Source: G963668345 sp965226215 (GTDB lineage: Bacteria; Acidobacteriota; Terriglobia; Bryobacterales; UBA6623). From it: a stretch of DNA of 64,000 bases. The stretch is from the NCBI GenBank assembly GCA_965226215.1, contig CBDDCH010000002.1:868001-932000 (forward strand), given 5' to 3'. The notes below the pieces were generated by a model. The model was not told the origin of the DNA, did not search any database, and saw only the letters and a program-made list of their open reading frames with translations. A program made the position numbers and the translations under genes. Positions 24,542-32,611 of the stretch are shown here, piece by piece (the first letter of the stretch is position 1; each line of letters opens with the position of its first letter).

Positions 24542-24877
24542 ATGGCAGTAAATCGCGCTGGATCGACACTCGACAAACCGGGGCTGACTCGAAAAGAGCG
24601 AGACTTGCTGAAACTGCTGGAAAACAACCCCGGTCGTTGCTATTCGCGGTCCTACTTGCTGAAGACGATCTGGGGATACAGCGACGACACGCGCACGCGG
24701 ACCGTAGATGTTCACGTCAGTCGGCTCCGCAAAAAACTGCGCAACCGCACCGACATCTTGATCCACACAGTTGTGCGACAGGGGTATGTGCTGCAACGCA
24801 GCGGAGCCTCTTCTAATGGAAGCCATCCGGGTGCGTCGTTGCCGGCTGCTGTGGAGCAGACCAACGCCAGCGGGTAA
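24542..24877 (+). CDS. Stand-alone OmpR/PhoB-type winged-helix protein
   Basis: From the ATG at 24542 (GAGGGGG upstream) the 111 residues contain a complete Trans_reg_C domain. It reads LTRKERDLLKLLENNPGRCY, SRSYLLKTIWGYSDDTRTRT, VDVHVSRLRKKLRN and ILIHTVVRQGYVLQ. This is the DNA-binding half of OmpR-type response regulators. There is no receiver domain: the ArnT-like gene ends only 90 bases upstream in another context. No kinase is adjacent. It may be an unphosphorylated regulator or a fragment of a lost response regulator. Confidence 0.8.
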   Translation: MAVNRAGSTLDKPGLTRKERDLLKLLENNPGRCYSRSYLLKTIWGYSDDTRTRTVDVHVSRLRKKLRNRTDILIHTVVRQGYVLQRSGASSNGSHPGASLPAAVEQTNASG

Positions 24878-25117
24878 CGGGGTCGTCAGGCCTGAAGCTG
24901 ATGGGCCGCGGCCTGTTGTAGCCGGCCTAACAGCCCGTGGCGAAAGTCGTGCGGGAGCGAAAAATGGGGACTGCCACCAATTCGCCCCCGTCATGGCCCT
25001 GGAAAAAAAGCACTTAACCTGAAGCGAATTGGCTGGCTGTACCCGATTTCTCCAGCAAATCCTGAGGTGCGTTTCTACCGCCTTTCCCGTACCCTGAAAG
25101 ATCCCTCCGCGGCTCCC

Positions 25118-25927
25118 ATGGTGATCACATCCATTCGTCTTATCGGGGTCTATCTTTTTTTGACGGCCACGCTTTTTGCCGGCCCTCGGATCCCACGAGT
25201 CGATCACACTACGTGGGACGCTCTCCTGCGCGAATTCGTCAACGAACAATACCTTATCGACTACGCCGGCCTGAAGCAGCGGGGGATGAGCCGGCTCAAT
25301 GCTTACGTTCACGGCCTGAGGGAGACCGGCGGAGAAGTGGTTTCCGCGGACGAACGGAAGGCCATCTTTATCAACGCCTACAATGCCCTAACGATCCGCT
25401 GGGTCGTCGAGAACTATCCCACCAAAAGTATCCAGGCGACATCAAATCCGTTCCGAGAGCGCCGGCACACCCTAGGTGGAGCATCCCTTTCCCTCGACGA
25501 AATCGAGGAGCTGTTGAGAGAAACCGGCGACCTAAGAATTCACTCGGCGCTCGTTTGCGCCTCGCTGAGCTGTCCTCCGCTGCGGCGCGAGGCCTACGTC
25601 GGCAGTCGGATCAATGAGCAACTCAACGAAAACACTCGCGAGTGGCTGGCGAACACAGAGCTGAACCGTTTTGACCCTCGCAGTGCGGAAGCCGAGGTCA
25701 GCTCGATTTTTTCTTGGTACGAGGAAGACTTCGCAACCTACTCCGGGGGACTCGAAGGGTTTCTCCGCCACTACGGACCTCCGGAGACCATGGCGGCACT
25801 CGGGAACAAGAGGCTGCGAATCATCTTCCTCTCTTACCACTGGGGGCTCAACGACCAATCGGACGTCGGCAAAGACTATTCGTTCTTCGAGCTAGCGATC
25901 GATTGGGTTAAGGGCTGGTTTCGGTAG
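25118..25927 (+). CDS. DUF547-domain exported protein
   Basis: From the ATG at 25118 there is a signal peptide (TSIRLIGVYLFLTATLFAGP) and then a DUF547 domain: ALLREFVNEQYLIDYAGLKQ, KAIFINAYNALTIRWVVENY, HSALVCASLSCPPLRREAY and LRIIFLSYHWGLND. The conserved N-A-Y-N, the Ser-Cys-Pro and the late Tyr-His suggest a papain-like or transglutaminase-like fold. The function of the family is not established. An ATG 17 codons upstream is possible. Confidence 0.88.
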   Translation: MVITSIRLIGVYLFLTATLFAGPRIPRVDHTTWDALLREFVNEQYLIDYAGLKQRGMSRLNAYVHGLRETGGEVVSADERKAIFINAYNALTIRWVVENYPTKSIQATSNPFRERRHTLGGASLSLDEIEELLRETGDLRIHSALVCASLSCPPLRREAYVGSRINEQLNENTREWLANTELNRFDPRSAEAEVSSIFSWYEEDFATYSGGLEGFLRHYGPPETMAALGNKRLRIIFLSYHWGLNDQSDVGKDYSFFELAIDWVKGWFR

Positions 25928-26013
25928 GATCCCGCAGTGGCGTGACGAAACAGGACCACGCACTCAGGGCGGGGACTCCACCACAATCACGTCAACCCGG
26001 CCGTGTCGTCGAG

Positions 26014-26958
26014 TCAGTCGCCCATCTTGGCGATCACCCCGGAGTGAATCACACGCCCCTCGTCGTTGACGGCTTGATACGTAAAGGAAGTCTCGGACAA
26101 CTCGACGTCCAAGAAGTGATACTCCACAGCCGCGAACTCGACCTCGGGGTGATCGGTAAGGGCTCCGTGTCGCCGCTTGCCGGCTGCTCCTGAAATGATG
26201 TAGTGGATTCCCTTTTGGGGCCTGATCTTTTGATAAAAATGCTCGTGGCCGGCCAAGAAGAGATCCACCCGGCCAACAAACTCGGGCTCGAGCACGGCCC
26301 TGAGTTCGAGAGAGGGTCCGTGGCCGCGACTGATGAAACCAAACAGGGGCCCTCGGGAGTACGAATAGAGCGGATGATGCATGTAGATGATGTTCCATCG
26401 GTACCTGTCCGACTCGGCCAGCCAACGCCGAAGCCGCTTGACACGGTACATGAGTTCACTCCCTCGTTCCTTTGCGATTTCCTCAATCCAGGCATCGGAA
26501 TTCAGACAGATGAAGCGGGCCAACCGCCGTCCGGCGATGACTTTCGGTCCCGCTTCAAACATGTACTCGTCCACTTTGCCGACGTAGCCGAAAGCTTCGT
26601 CTTCGACTTGCACCAGCCCCCGTTGGCTCGTTGCGTCAAGACGGTCGTGATTACCAAGCGCTCCGTGAAAACGCACGCCGTCGGCCATCAAGCCTCGATA
26701 GACGTCCTTGAACTTGCGGTCGAAGTCTCTTGGGTCCCCTCTCTCGTAAATGTTGTCGCCGAGTGTAAGAACGAATTCCCAGGGGTGCCGAGCTTGGAAC
26801 TTTTCCATGGCAGCCGCCACCCGTTTTTGAGGCTCTTCGCCTGTCCCGCTGTCGCCGATTACTCCGAAGCGGAGACCTTGAGAAGACTCTGCACGGCTGA
26901 GCGTGGTTTCGACGCCGCCCCAAAGCAGAAGTTGAACGAGTTCACGTCTGGACAGCAC
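26014..26958 (-). CDS. Calcineurin-like metallophosphoesterase, exported
   Basis: A 314-residue two-metal phosphoesterase of the purple-acid-phosphatase-like branch. All five metal motifs are present: VIGDSGTG, LTLGDNIYERG, ALGNHDR, YMHHPLYS and AGHEHFYQ. The start MLSRRELVQLLLWGGVETTL looks like a Tat leader (SRRELVQ). GAAGKRRHG and a beta-rich C-terminus follow. The substrate is a phosphate ester of unknown nature outside the cytoplasm. It is one of four phosphoesterases in the window. Confidence 0.88.
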   Translation of the reverse strand: MLSRRELVQLLLWGGVETTLSRAESSQGLRFGVIGDSGTGEEPQKRVAAAMEKFQARHPWEFVLTLGDNIYERGDPRDFDRKFKDVYRGLMADGVRFHGALGNHDRLDATSQRGLVQVEDEAFGYVGKVDEYMFEAGPKVIAGRRLARFICLNSDAWIEEIAKERGSELMYRVKRLRRWLAESDRYRWNIIYMHHPLYSYSRGPLFGFISRGHGPSLELRAVLEPEFVGRVDLFLAGHEHFYQKIRPQKGIHYIISGAAGKRRHGALTDHPEVEFAAVEYHFLDVELSETSFTYQAVNDEGRVIHSGVIAKMGD

Positions 26959-27125
26959 TAGCTTTATTCTCTCATTGGCCCGGAGAGCCTGTTGGGCGCC
27001 GGTCGGGAAACCCGTGACAAACTCTTCGAAACTCCCTAGACGCAGCGCCTCGGCCTGCCCGAACGACGCGCCTAACTTAACGGGGGAGGCACAAGGAATC
27101 TATCTTTGTGGCAAGGGCCAGAAGG

Positions 27126-27131
27126 TATAAT
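27126..27131 (+). promoter_or_regulatory. Consensus -10 box (TATAAT) just upstream of the GNAT gene
   Basis: The perfect TATAAT ends seven bases before the ATG at 27139, so transcription would start at or near the start codon. No clear -35 box is spaced 17 bases upstream. Confidence 0.35.
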
Positions 27132-27138
27132 CGGCAAG

Positions 27139-28107
27139 ATGGCGGCTTCTCTGGTGCAGCCTCAAGATATGCAGGCTGTCGACCTGCGGCAGTTTCGCGC
27201 CCGCGACTTCCATCACCTACTGGAAGAGCAGAATGCCTTTTGGTCACGGGATCTACACTGGGATTTAGCCTCGTCCAGAGACCTCATCCGTCGTTTCCTC
27301 GACACACGAAATCTCTATGGATACGCGCTGGTCAAGAACGGCGACCCGATTGGGTACAGTTATTTTATCCACGAGCAAGACAAGGCTCTGATCGGCGATC
27401 TGTTTATCACGGCCGGCCAGAACAGCGAAGAGGCCGAACGGTATCTGTTCCACAACATCGTCAAGCTGGCGATCGTTTTCCCCGGTGTTAGGCGGGTGGA
27501 GGGGCAACTGTTGACGATATCGTTTGACCCGGCCCAGGAAGCGATCTACGGACGGAATCTGGATGTCTTCGAAAGGTTGTTTATGTTGCTCGAGGGGATC
27601 GATCGCCCGCTCGACCCCCCTGCGCCTCAACCCGCTGTCGCCTATGAACGGTGGCTGGACGGCTACCTGGACGGCGCCGCCGAATTGATCACCGACGCCT
27701 ATCGCAACCACGTCGACAGCCGCATCAACGACCAGTACCGTAGCGTCGCCGGAGCGCGACGGTTTCTCTATAACACTTCCCAGCATCCGGGCTGCGGCGT
27801 GTTCTTCCGTGACGCCGCCGTGGTGGCCCGGGAGCGGCGAGCGCGCGGGCTTTGCGGCATGAGCCTCGCCACGCTGGTGCAGCCTCGGGTAGGCCATATC
27901 ACCCAGCTGTGCGTCGCGCCGCATATGCGCGGACGCGGCGTCGGCTATGAGCTGCTGCGCCGCTCGATTGAAGCCTTCCTTGGGCACGGCTGCGAAGCCG
28001 TCAGCCTCACCGTCACGGGCTCGAACCGGGGCCCGGTTGGTCTCTACGAGCGAGTCGGCTTTCGGGTTATCCGAAAGTTCCCCGCTTTCGTCTGGGAAGC
28101 GAATTGA
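27139..28107 (+). CDS. GNAT-family N-acetyltransferase (two-domain)
   Basis: A 322-residue protein from the ATG at 27139. The C-terminal half has a full GNAT domain: VGHITQLCVAPHMRGRGVGY provides the acetyl-CoA-binding R-G-x-G loop, and GSNRGPVGLYERVGFRVIRK the last helix. The N-terminal half resembles a degenerate GNAT copy (NGDPIGYSYFIHEQDKALIG). Such tandem GNATs acylate small molecules or proteins and the target is unknown. The gene ends four bases before a small membrane protein, so it may share its transcript with the symporter. Confidence 0.85.
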   Translation: MAASLVQPQDMQAVDLRQFRARDFHHLLEEQNAFWSRDLHWDLASSRDLIRRFLDTRNLYGYALVKNGDPIGYSYFIHEQDKALIGDLFITAGQNSEEAERYLFHNIVKLAIVFPGVRRVEGQLLTISFDPAQEAIYGRNLDVFERLFMLLEGIDRPLDPPAPQPAVAYERWLDGYLDGAAELITDAYRNHVDSRINDQYRSVAGARRFLYNTSQHPGCGVFFRDAAVVARERRARGLCGMSLATLVQPRVGHITQLCVAPHMRGRGVGYELLRRSIEAFLGHGCEAVSLTVTGSNRGPVGLYERVGFRVIRKFPAFVWEAN

Positions 28108-28111
28108 GCCT

Positions 28112-28549
28112 GTGACGCAAGCTCCCGTGGGATTTGGTAGCAACCGCACTGCGCTCGCCATCGGCTTCCTCTCTCTGTTGGGCCTGCTTTGTTCTTTGCT
28201 GGATTACTGGCTCTTGTTTGGATTTGTGTCGTTGGCGCTGCTCGTGTCGGCGCTCGCGGTCGGTTTCGGGCGCCCAGGCCGTCGCAAAGCGGTCCTGTAC
28301 ACTCTTGTCGCTGTGTTTTTCATCTATTCTGCGCTGCTTGCCGCGATCGTCTGGACCTATCAGAGCGAAGGTGACCCCACCCTAGTACTTGGTTTCCCGG
28401 TTAGCACCGCACTCCTGGTTTATGGCATCTGGCCGCTGGGCTTCATTCCCGGGATTCTCTACCTGCTGATTTTCGAAACTTCAGTCCTACGGCGGGAGAA
28501 GCTTCAGAAGTTTATGGCCGAATTTGGGCGCACGGAACAGGATCGCTGA
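28112..28549 (+). CDS. Small integral membrane protein preceding an SSS transporter
   Basis: From the GTG at 28112, 145 residues with three or four hydrophobic helices (TALAIGFLSLLGLLCSLLDY and FFIYSALLAAIVWTY among them) and a short charged C-terminus. Its TGA overlaps the ATG of the symporter by one base, implying translational coupling. Small membrane partners precede several SSS-family permeases (compare YhdT/PanF), so an accessory role is a reasonable inference. The family is not recognised. Confidence 0.65.
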   Translation: MTQAPVGFGSNRTALAIGFLSLLGLLCSLLDYWLLFGFVSLALLVSALAVGFGRPGRRKAVLYTLVAVFFIYSALLAAIVWTYQSEGDPTLVLGFPVSTALLVYGIWPLGFIPGILYLLIFETSVLRREKLQKFMAEFGRTEQDR

Positions 28550-30030
28550 TGCCGATCGCCGAGTCCCCCATCGTAATTCTTTGCGTGGTCGCCTACTTGG
28601 TAGCCTGCTCCGGCATCGGGGTGTGGGCGATGCGCAGGACTCACAGCATTGCTGATTTCCTTGTGGCCGGGCGGACGCTGGGTCCGATCGTGCTGGTCAT
28701 TGCGGCCATGTCGAGCATCATGAGCGGGTTCGGGTTTGTCGGCGGGCCCGGCCTGGTATTTGAGTCCGGCTCGAGTTCGTTGTGGATCACCTTCTCGGCA
28801 CCGTTGGGATTCGCGTTGAGCTGGATCCTGGTCGGCAAGCGGCTGTGCTTGCTTGCCGCCGCGAGGGAGATTCTTACGCTGCCCGACGCCGTCGCCGCCC
28901 GCTACGGCGGCCGTTGGCCCCGCTTCATGATGGCCCTGGCCATCTTGCTGGGCGTGGTGGGCTACCTGGGGACTCAGGTGCTCGCCATCGGGATGGTGCT
29001 AGTCGCCGTTCTTGGTGTGAAGCTTCCCGTCGCGCTGCTGATCGGCCTCGGCGTGCTGGCGTTCTACAGCGTCGCGGGGGGCATTTTCGCCGGCGTCTAC
29101 ACCGACCTGTTTCAAGGGACGTTAATGATCGTTGCCTCGCTTGTGGTGTTTTACTACGCGCTCCAAGCCGGGGATGGGATGTCGCGGATCAGTACCACGC
29201 TGTGGGAGATGAACCCGGAGTTCATTAGCGCTTGGGGTTCTCGGGGTCCCCTGACGGCGCTGAGTTGGTACCTGCTTTTCGCGTTGGGCAACGTGGGCCA
29301 GCCGCACGCGATCACCAAGTTTCTCATGCTGCGCGACATCCGGCAGTTGAAATGGGGCGCCTTGATGACCGGCTTCTGCTACGCGCTGCTGAGCTTGCTT
29401 TGGATGAGTATCGGTTTCTCGATGCGCGCCTTGGTCGAGCGGGGCATCCAAAGCCCGCTGGAGTCGCCTGACCTGGCGGCGCCTGTCTTTTTGCTTAACC
29501 ACACTCCGCAGTGGCTGGCCGGGATCGTCTTTGCCGGGCTGCTGGCGGCCATCATGTCCACCGCGGACAGTTTCTTGAACATCGGTGCAGCGGCTGTTGT
29601 TCGGGACATTCCGATCGCCGTTCTCGGGCGCAGCGTAAGCCGGGAACTGTTGTGGTCGCGGGTGGCTACCGGAGTCCTGCTCGTAGTCTCGGCGATCTTC
29701 GCCATGTATATGCAGAACCTAATCGCGCTGCTGGGGGCGTTTGGTTGGGGAACCTTCGCTGCCGCCATCGTCCCCAGCGTCGCCATCGGGCTGAATTGGA
29801 AACGCGCTTCGGCCCAAGGCTGCGTTGTCTCCATCGCGGTGAGCATCATCCTCAATTTCGCCCTCGAGCTTTCGGCCCGGCACGGCATCTACACCCTGCC
29901 CCATGGGATGGCCGTGGGATCTTTCTCGCTGCTCGTATCTCTCGCAGTTTTCGTTTTCGTCTCCTGGTATACCAACCCGCAAGAAGAAGAACGCCTCGCC
30001 CCGGATGTACGGGCAGCGATGGAGGTTTGA
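28549..30030 (+). CDS. Sodium:solute symporter family (SSS) transporter
   Basis: A 493-residue protein with 13 predicted helices of the LeuT fold. SSS hallmarks are IADFLVAGRTLGPIVLVIAA, FYSVAGGIFAGVYTDLFQG and AGLLAAIMSTADSFLNIGAA, the last carrying the Na2-site Ser/Thr residues. The family imports amino acids, organic acids, sugars or vitamins with Na+, and the substrate cannot be assigned. It is coupled to the small membrane protein upstream. Confidence 0.9.
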   Translation: MPIAESPIVILCVVAYLVACSGIGVWAMRRTHSIADFLVAGRTLGPIVLVIAAMSSIMSGFGFVGGPGLVFESGSSSLWITFSAPLGFALSWILVGKRLCLLAAAREILTLPDAVAARYGGRWPRFMMALAILLGVVGYLGTQVLAIGMVLVAVLGVKLPVALLIGLGVLAFYSVAGGIFAGVYTDLFQGTLMIVASLVVFYYALQAGDGMSRISTTLWEMNPEFISAWGSRGPLTALSWYLLFALGNVGQPHAITKFLMLRDIRQLKWGALMTGFCYALLSLLWMSIGFSMRALVERGIQSPLESPDLAAPVFLLNHTPQWLAGIVFAGLLAAIMSTADSFLNIGAAAVVRDIPIAVLGRSVSRELLWSRVATGVLLVVSAIFAMYMQNLIALLGAFGWGTFAAAIVPSVAIGLNWKRASAQGCVVSIAVSIILNFALELSARHGIYTLPHGMAVGSFSLLVSLAVFVFVSWYTNPQEEERLAPDVRAAMEV

Positions 30031-30126
30031 GCCGTGCAGGCGAAGGCGGCGCGGCGCGCCGCGGGCTTGTACAAATTAGGTTTCACGAGCGGGCATGTCA
30101 GGAGCTTTGCGCTGCGCCGGACCTAG

Positions 30127-30174
30127 CCCAGACAAGACTTCTGATCGTCCCGGCGACGTGGCCCCTCGCTTCAG
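30127..30174 (+). repeat. Dispersed 48-bp repeat, copy 1
   Basis: CCCAGACAAGACTTCTGATC followed by GTCCCGGCGACGTGGC and CGCTTCAG. The same order with few changes is at 49199-49250. Confidence 0.7.
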
Positions 30175-30245
30175 GATCATCTTGCATGGGAAAACTCCGT
30201 TCTTGGTCCAAGGCAATGATCGGGGCGAACCCGGCGAGGGGGTTC

Positions 30246-30276
30246 TTGGTCCGTTGTGTCGGGCCGATGGTATACT
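30246..30276 (+). promoter_or_regulatory. Possible promoter of rpmI-rplT
   Basis: TTGGTC (30246-30251) and TATACT (30271-30276) are 19 bases apart, about 110 bases ahead of rpmI. The leader between them and the gene contains a CTCTCCGCGGACGGAG hairpin. The long spacer makes this moderate at best. Confidence 0.35.
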
Positions 30277-30387
30277 GGAAACACTTCCTACGGTGCTGTC
30301 CGGCCGCCCCTAGATCAGGGAACTCTCCGCGGACGGAGGATTACAGGCTCGGCGATTCTACCCCTCGGGCCGGTGGAGGACTTTGTT

Positions 30388-30579
30388 GTGCCAAAGCTGA
30401 AATCTCATCGCGGCGCCAGGAAGCGGTTCAAGCTGACGGCTTCCGGAAAGGTCAAACGCGGGCATTCGATGAAGAACCACATCTTGACCAAGAAAAATAG
30501 TAAGCGGAAGCGACACCTGCGCAAAGGCGCCCTCGTCAGCCCGGCGATGGAGAAGGCCGTTAGGGCCATGATCGCCTGA
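30388..30579 (+). CDS. rpmI: 50S ribosomal protein L35
   Basis: A 63-residue basic protein starting with GTG at 30388 after GGAGGA. It reads PKLKSHRGARKRFKLTASGK, VKRGHSMKNHILTKKNSKRK and RHLRKGALVSPAMEKAVRAM, a complete L35. Gene order rpmI-rplT is conserved, but infC, normally just upstream, is absent. The preceding gene is an SSS transporter. Confidence 0.95.
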   Translation: MPKLKSHRGARKRFKLTASGKVKRGHSMKNHILTKKNSKRKRHLRKGALVSPAMEKAVRAMIA

Positions 30580-30758
30580 GTTCGTAGAGTGAGAAGAAGG
30601 TGAGCGAACAGCGCTGAACGGCACGTGCCTGAATCGCCACTGAAATTGCTTAGCAGCCCGCCAAGGAGCCACCGACCTACGGAGTAGGTTGGAGCCGCCC
30701 ACGGGCGACGGCTAGCCGAAAGTACTTCGGGGCTAGCAGAGTGCTTTAGGAGGAAACC
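30580..30758 (+). promoter_or_regulatory. Structured rpmI-rplT spacer, possible L20 autoregulatory leader
   Basis: Contains consecutive hairpins: CCTAC-GGAG-TAGGT, GCCGCCCACGGGCGACGG and GCTAGCCGAA-AGTA-CTTCGGGGCTAGC. It then ends with TAGGAGG before the GTG start of rplT. L20 represses its own operon in several bacteria by binding structured leader RNA. That role here is an inference from position and folding. Confidence 0.4.
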
Positions 30759-31520
30759 GTGCCTCGAGTCAGACGCGGCCCCAGGCGCCGCCAAAAGCGC
30801 AAGAAAATCCTCGCCCGCGCAAAAGGCTACTACCAAGCGAAGAGCAAGCTTTACCGCTATGCCCGGGAAGCGGTCGATCGAAGCCTGAAGTTCGCCTACA
30901 TCGGCCGACGCCTGAAGAAACGCGATTTCCGCTCTTTGTGGATTATCCGCATCGGAGCGGGCGCGCGCCAGCACGGGCTTTCCTACAGCCGGTTCATGCA
31001 TGGGCTGAAGCTGGCCGCGATCGAACTCAACCGCAAGATGCTGGCGGAGATGGCCGTCCGCGATCCTGACGCTTTTGGGAAACTCGCGGCACAGGTCAGC
31101 CGCGCGCTCGAGGCCCCGCGAGATAAAGAGCCCGAAGCCGCTGCACCGCCGGCAGAGAAACCGGCGGCGACAAAAGCCGAGACGCCAGCGGGCGAGATCC
31201 CGCCGCCTGCCGAAGCCGCCCCCGCGAAGGCTGCGGAGCCCGAGGCTAAGGAAGCTGAGGAAGCTGAGGAAGCTCCTCCCGCCGAAGCTAAACCCTCGAA
31301 GAAGGTGCGCAAGCGAGCGGCGAAGAAGGCAGCTCCAAAGACAGCCTCCAAAGAAAAATCTACCGCGGCTAAAGGAGCCAAGCCGGCGGCCAAACCAGCC
31401 GCGGCTGCAAAGCCACGCAAGAGCTCGGCGGGGGCGAAGAAGAAGGCCGCCAAGCCGTCGAAGGCATCGCCTAAGTCTAAAGGCGCCCAGACACCGTCTG
31501 ACACAACCTCGTCCGACTAG
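30759..31520 (+). CDS. rplT: 50S ribosomal protein L20 with long Lys/Ala/Pro-rich C-terminal tail
   Basis: Residues 1-118 are a normal L20: PRVRRGPRRRQKRKKILARA, YRYAREAVDRSLKFAYIGRR and SYSRFMHGLKLAAIELNRKM. L20 organises 23S rRNA early in 50S assembly. About 135 further residues follow without a stop. The first 65 are acidic-Ala/Pro-rich, for example AEAKEAEEAEEAPPAEAK when allowing small gaps. The last 70 are Lys/Ala-rich like a histone H1 tail (KKVRKRAAKKAAPKTASK). The strong TAGGAGG fixes the start. Such tails are predicted to be disordered and nucleic-acid binding. Confidence 0.95.
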   Translation: MPRVRRGPRRRQKRKKILARAKGYYQAKSKLYRYAREAVDRSLKFAYIGRRLKKRDFRSLWIIRIGAGARQHGLSYSRFMHGLKLAAIELNRKMLAEMAVRDPDAFGKLAAQVSRALEAPRDKEPEAAAPPAEKPAATKAETPAGEIPPPAEAAPAKAAEPEAKEAEEAEEAPPAEAKPSKKVRKRAAKKAAPKTASKEKSTAAKGAKPAAKPAAAAKPRKSSAGAKKKAAKPSKASPKSKGAQTPSDTTSSD

Positions 31521-31534
31521 CCGGAAGCCTCGGC

Positions 31535-32611
31535 ATGTCCATCGCAGAGAAAACCTCCCAAAAGCTGGCAGCATTGCTCGCGGCGGGCGAGTCGGTGGAC
31601 GGGCTCTATGCCGAACTGTGTTCGGTCTTTGACCAAGAGCACAAGGCGGTGTCTTCGCCGGAGCAGGTCAAGAGCCTCCGGGACCGCTGGTTGGGGCGCA
31701 AGAACGGCTTCCTGGCGGCGGCAAACAACAATTGGCTCAAAGCGGCGCCACGAGAGCTTAAACCGCAAGTCGGACGACTGCAGAACGAAACCCGCAAACG
31801 CCTGGAAGCTTCCCTGGAGCAGGCCGCGAAAGCGCTGGAAATCTCTCCCCAAGCCGGGGAGGGGATTGACGTAACGCTGCCGGGGCCGCCGCGCGCCATC
31901 GGGGCGCCGCATCCGGTCCGGCTGGTCGAGGAGCGGGTGCAGTCGATTTTCCACGGCCTGGGCTACTCGGTGGCCGAGGGTCCGGAGATCGAGACCTTCT
32001 ACCACAACTTCGAAGCGCTGAACTTCCCAGCCGATCATCCGGCCGTCGATGAGATGGATACCATCTTCGTCGAAGATCGCATGCTGCTGCGAACACACAC
32101 CTCACCCATCCAGATTCGGGTCATGGAACAGCAAAAGCCGCCGTTGCGCTACCAGGTTTACGGCAAGGTGTACCGTCACGATACACCCGACTCTACCCAC
32201 AGCCCGATGTTTCACCAGATGGAGGGTTTCGCGGTAGATGAAAAGATCACCTTCTGCGATCTAAAGGGAACATTGGACTATTTTTTGAAGGAATTTTTCG
32301 GCTCCGACATCAAGCTCCGTTTTCGACCGAGTTTCTTCCCTTTTACTGAGCCCAGTGCCGAGGTAGACATCTCCTGTATCTTTTGCGCCGGCCGCGGCTG
32401 CCGGATCTGCAAGCAGACCGGATTCATCGAATTGCTCGGCTGCGGCATGATCGATCCCGCGGTCTTTCGTCATGTAGGCTATGACCCCGAGCGATATTCT
32501 GGGTTTGCGTTTGGCGTAGGTTTGGACCGGATTGCCATGCTGACCTACGACATCAACGATATCCAGCTCTTGTTCCAAGGAGACGTGCGGTTCCTCCGCC
32601 AGTTTCAATAA
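31535..32611 (+). CDS. pheS: Phenylalanyl-tRNA synthetase alpha subunit
   Basis: A 358-residue catalytic subunit of the alpha2-beta2 class II synthetase. The N-terminal coiled coil (residues 1-95) binds tRNA. Motif 2 lies around YRHDTPDSTHSPMFHQMEGF, and motif 3 is FAFGVGLDRIAMLTYDINDI. FTEPSAEVDISC leads into CIFCAGRGCRICKQTGFIEL, a four-Cys zinc knuckle found in some bacterial PheS. The gene starts 14 bases after rplT, and its TAA overlaps the pheT ATG (TAATG). Confidence 0.96.
   Translation: MSIAEKTSQKLAALLAAGESVDGLYAELCSVFDQEHKAVSSPEQVKSLRDRWLGRKNGFLAAANNNWLKAAPRELKPQVGRLQNETRKRLEASLEQAAKALEISPQAGEGIDVTLPGPPRAIGAPHPVRLVEERVQSIFHGLGYSVAEGPEIETFYHNFEALNFPADHPAVDEMDTIFVEDRMLLRTHTSPIQIRVMEQQKPPLRYQVYGKVYRHDTPDSTHSPMFHQMEGFAVDEKITFCDLKGTLDYFLKEFFGSDIKLRFRPSFFPFTEPSAEVDISCIFCAGRGCRICKQTGFIELLGCGMIDPAVFRHVGYDPERYSGFAFGVGLDRIAMLTYDINDIQLLFQGDVRFLRQFQ

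Noticed and set aside
26203..26961. Plus-strand ORF opposite the Tat-exported phosphoesterase
   Set aside because: It is antisense to a gene with all five metal motifs and has no motif of its own.
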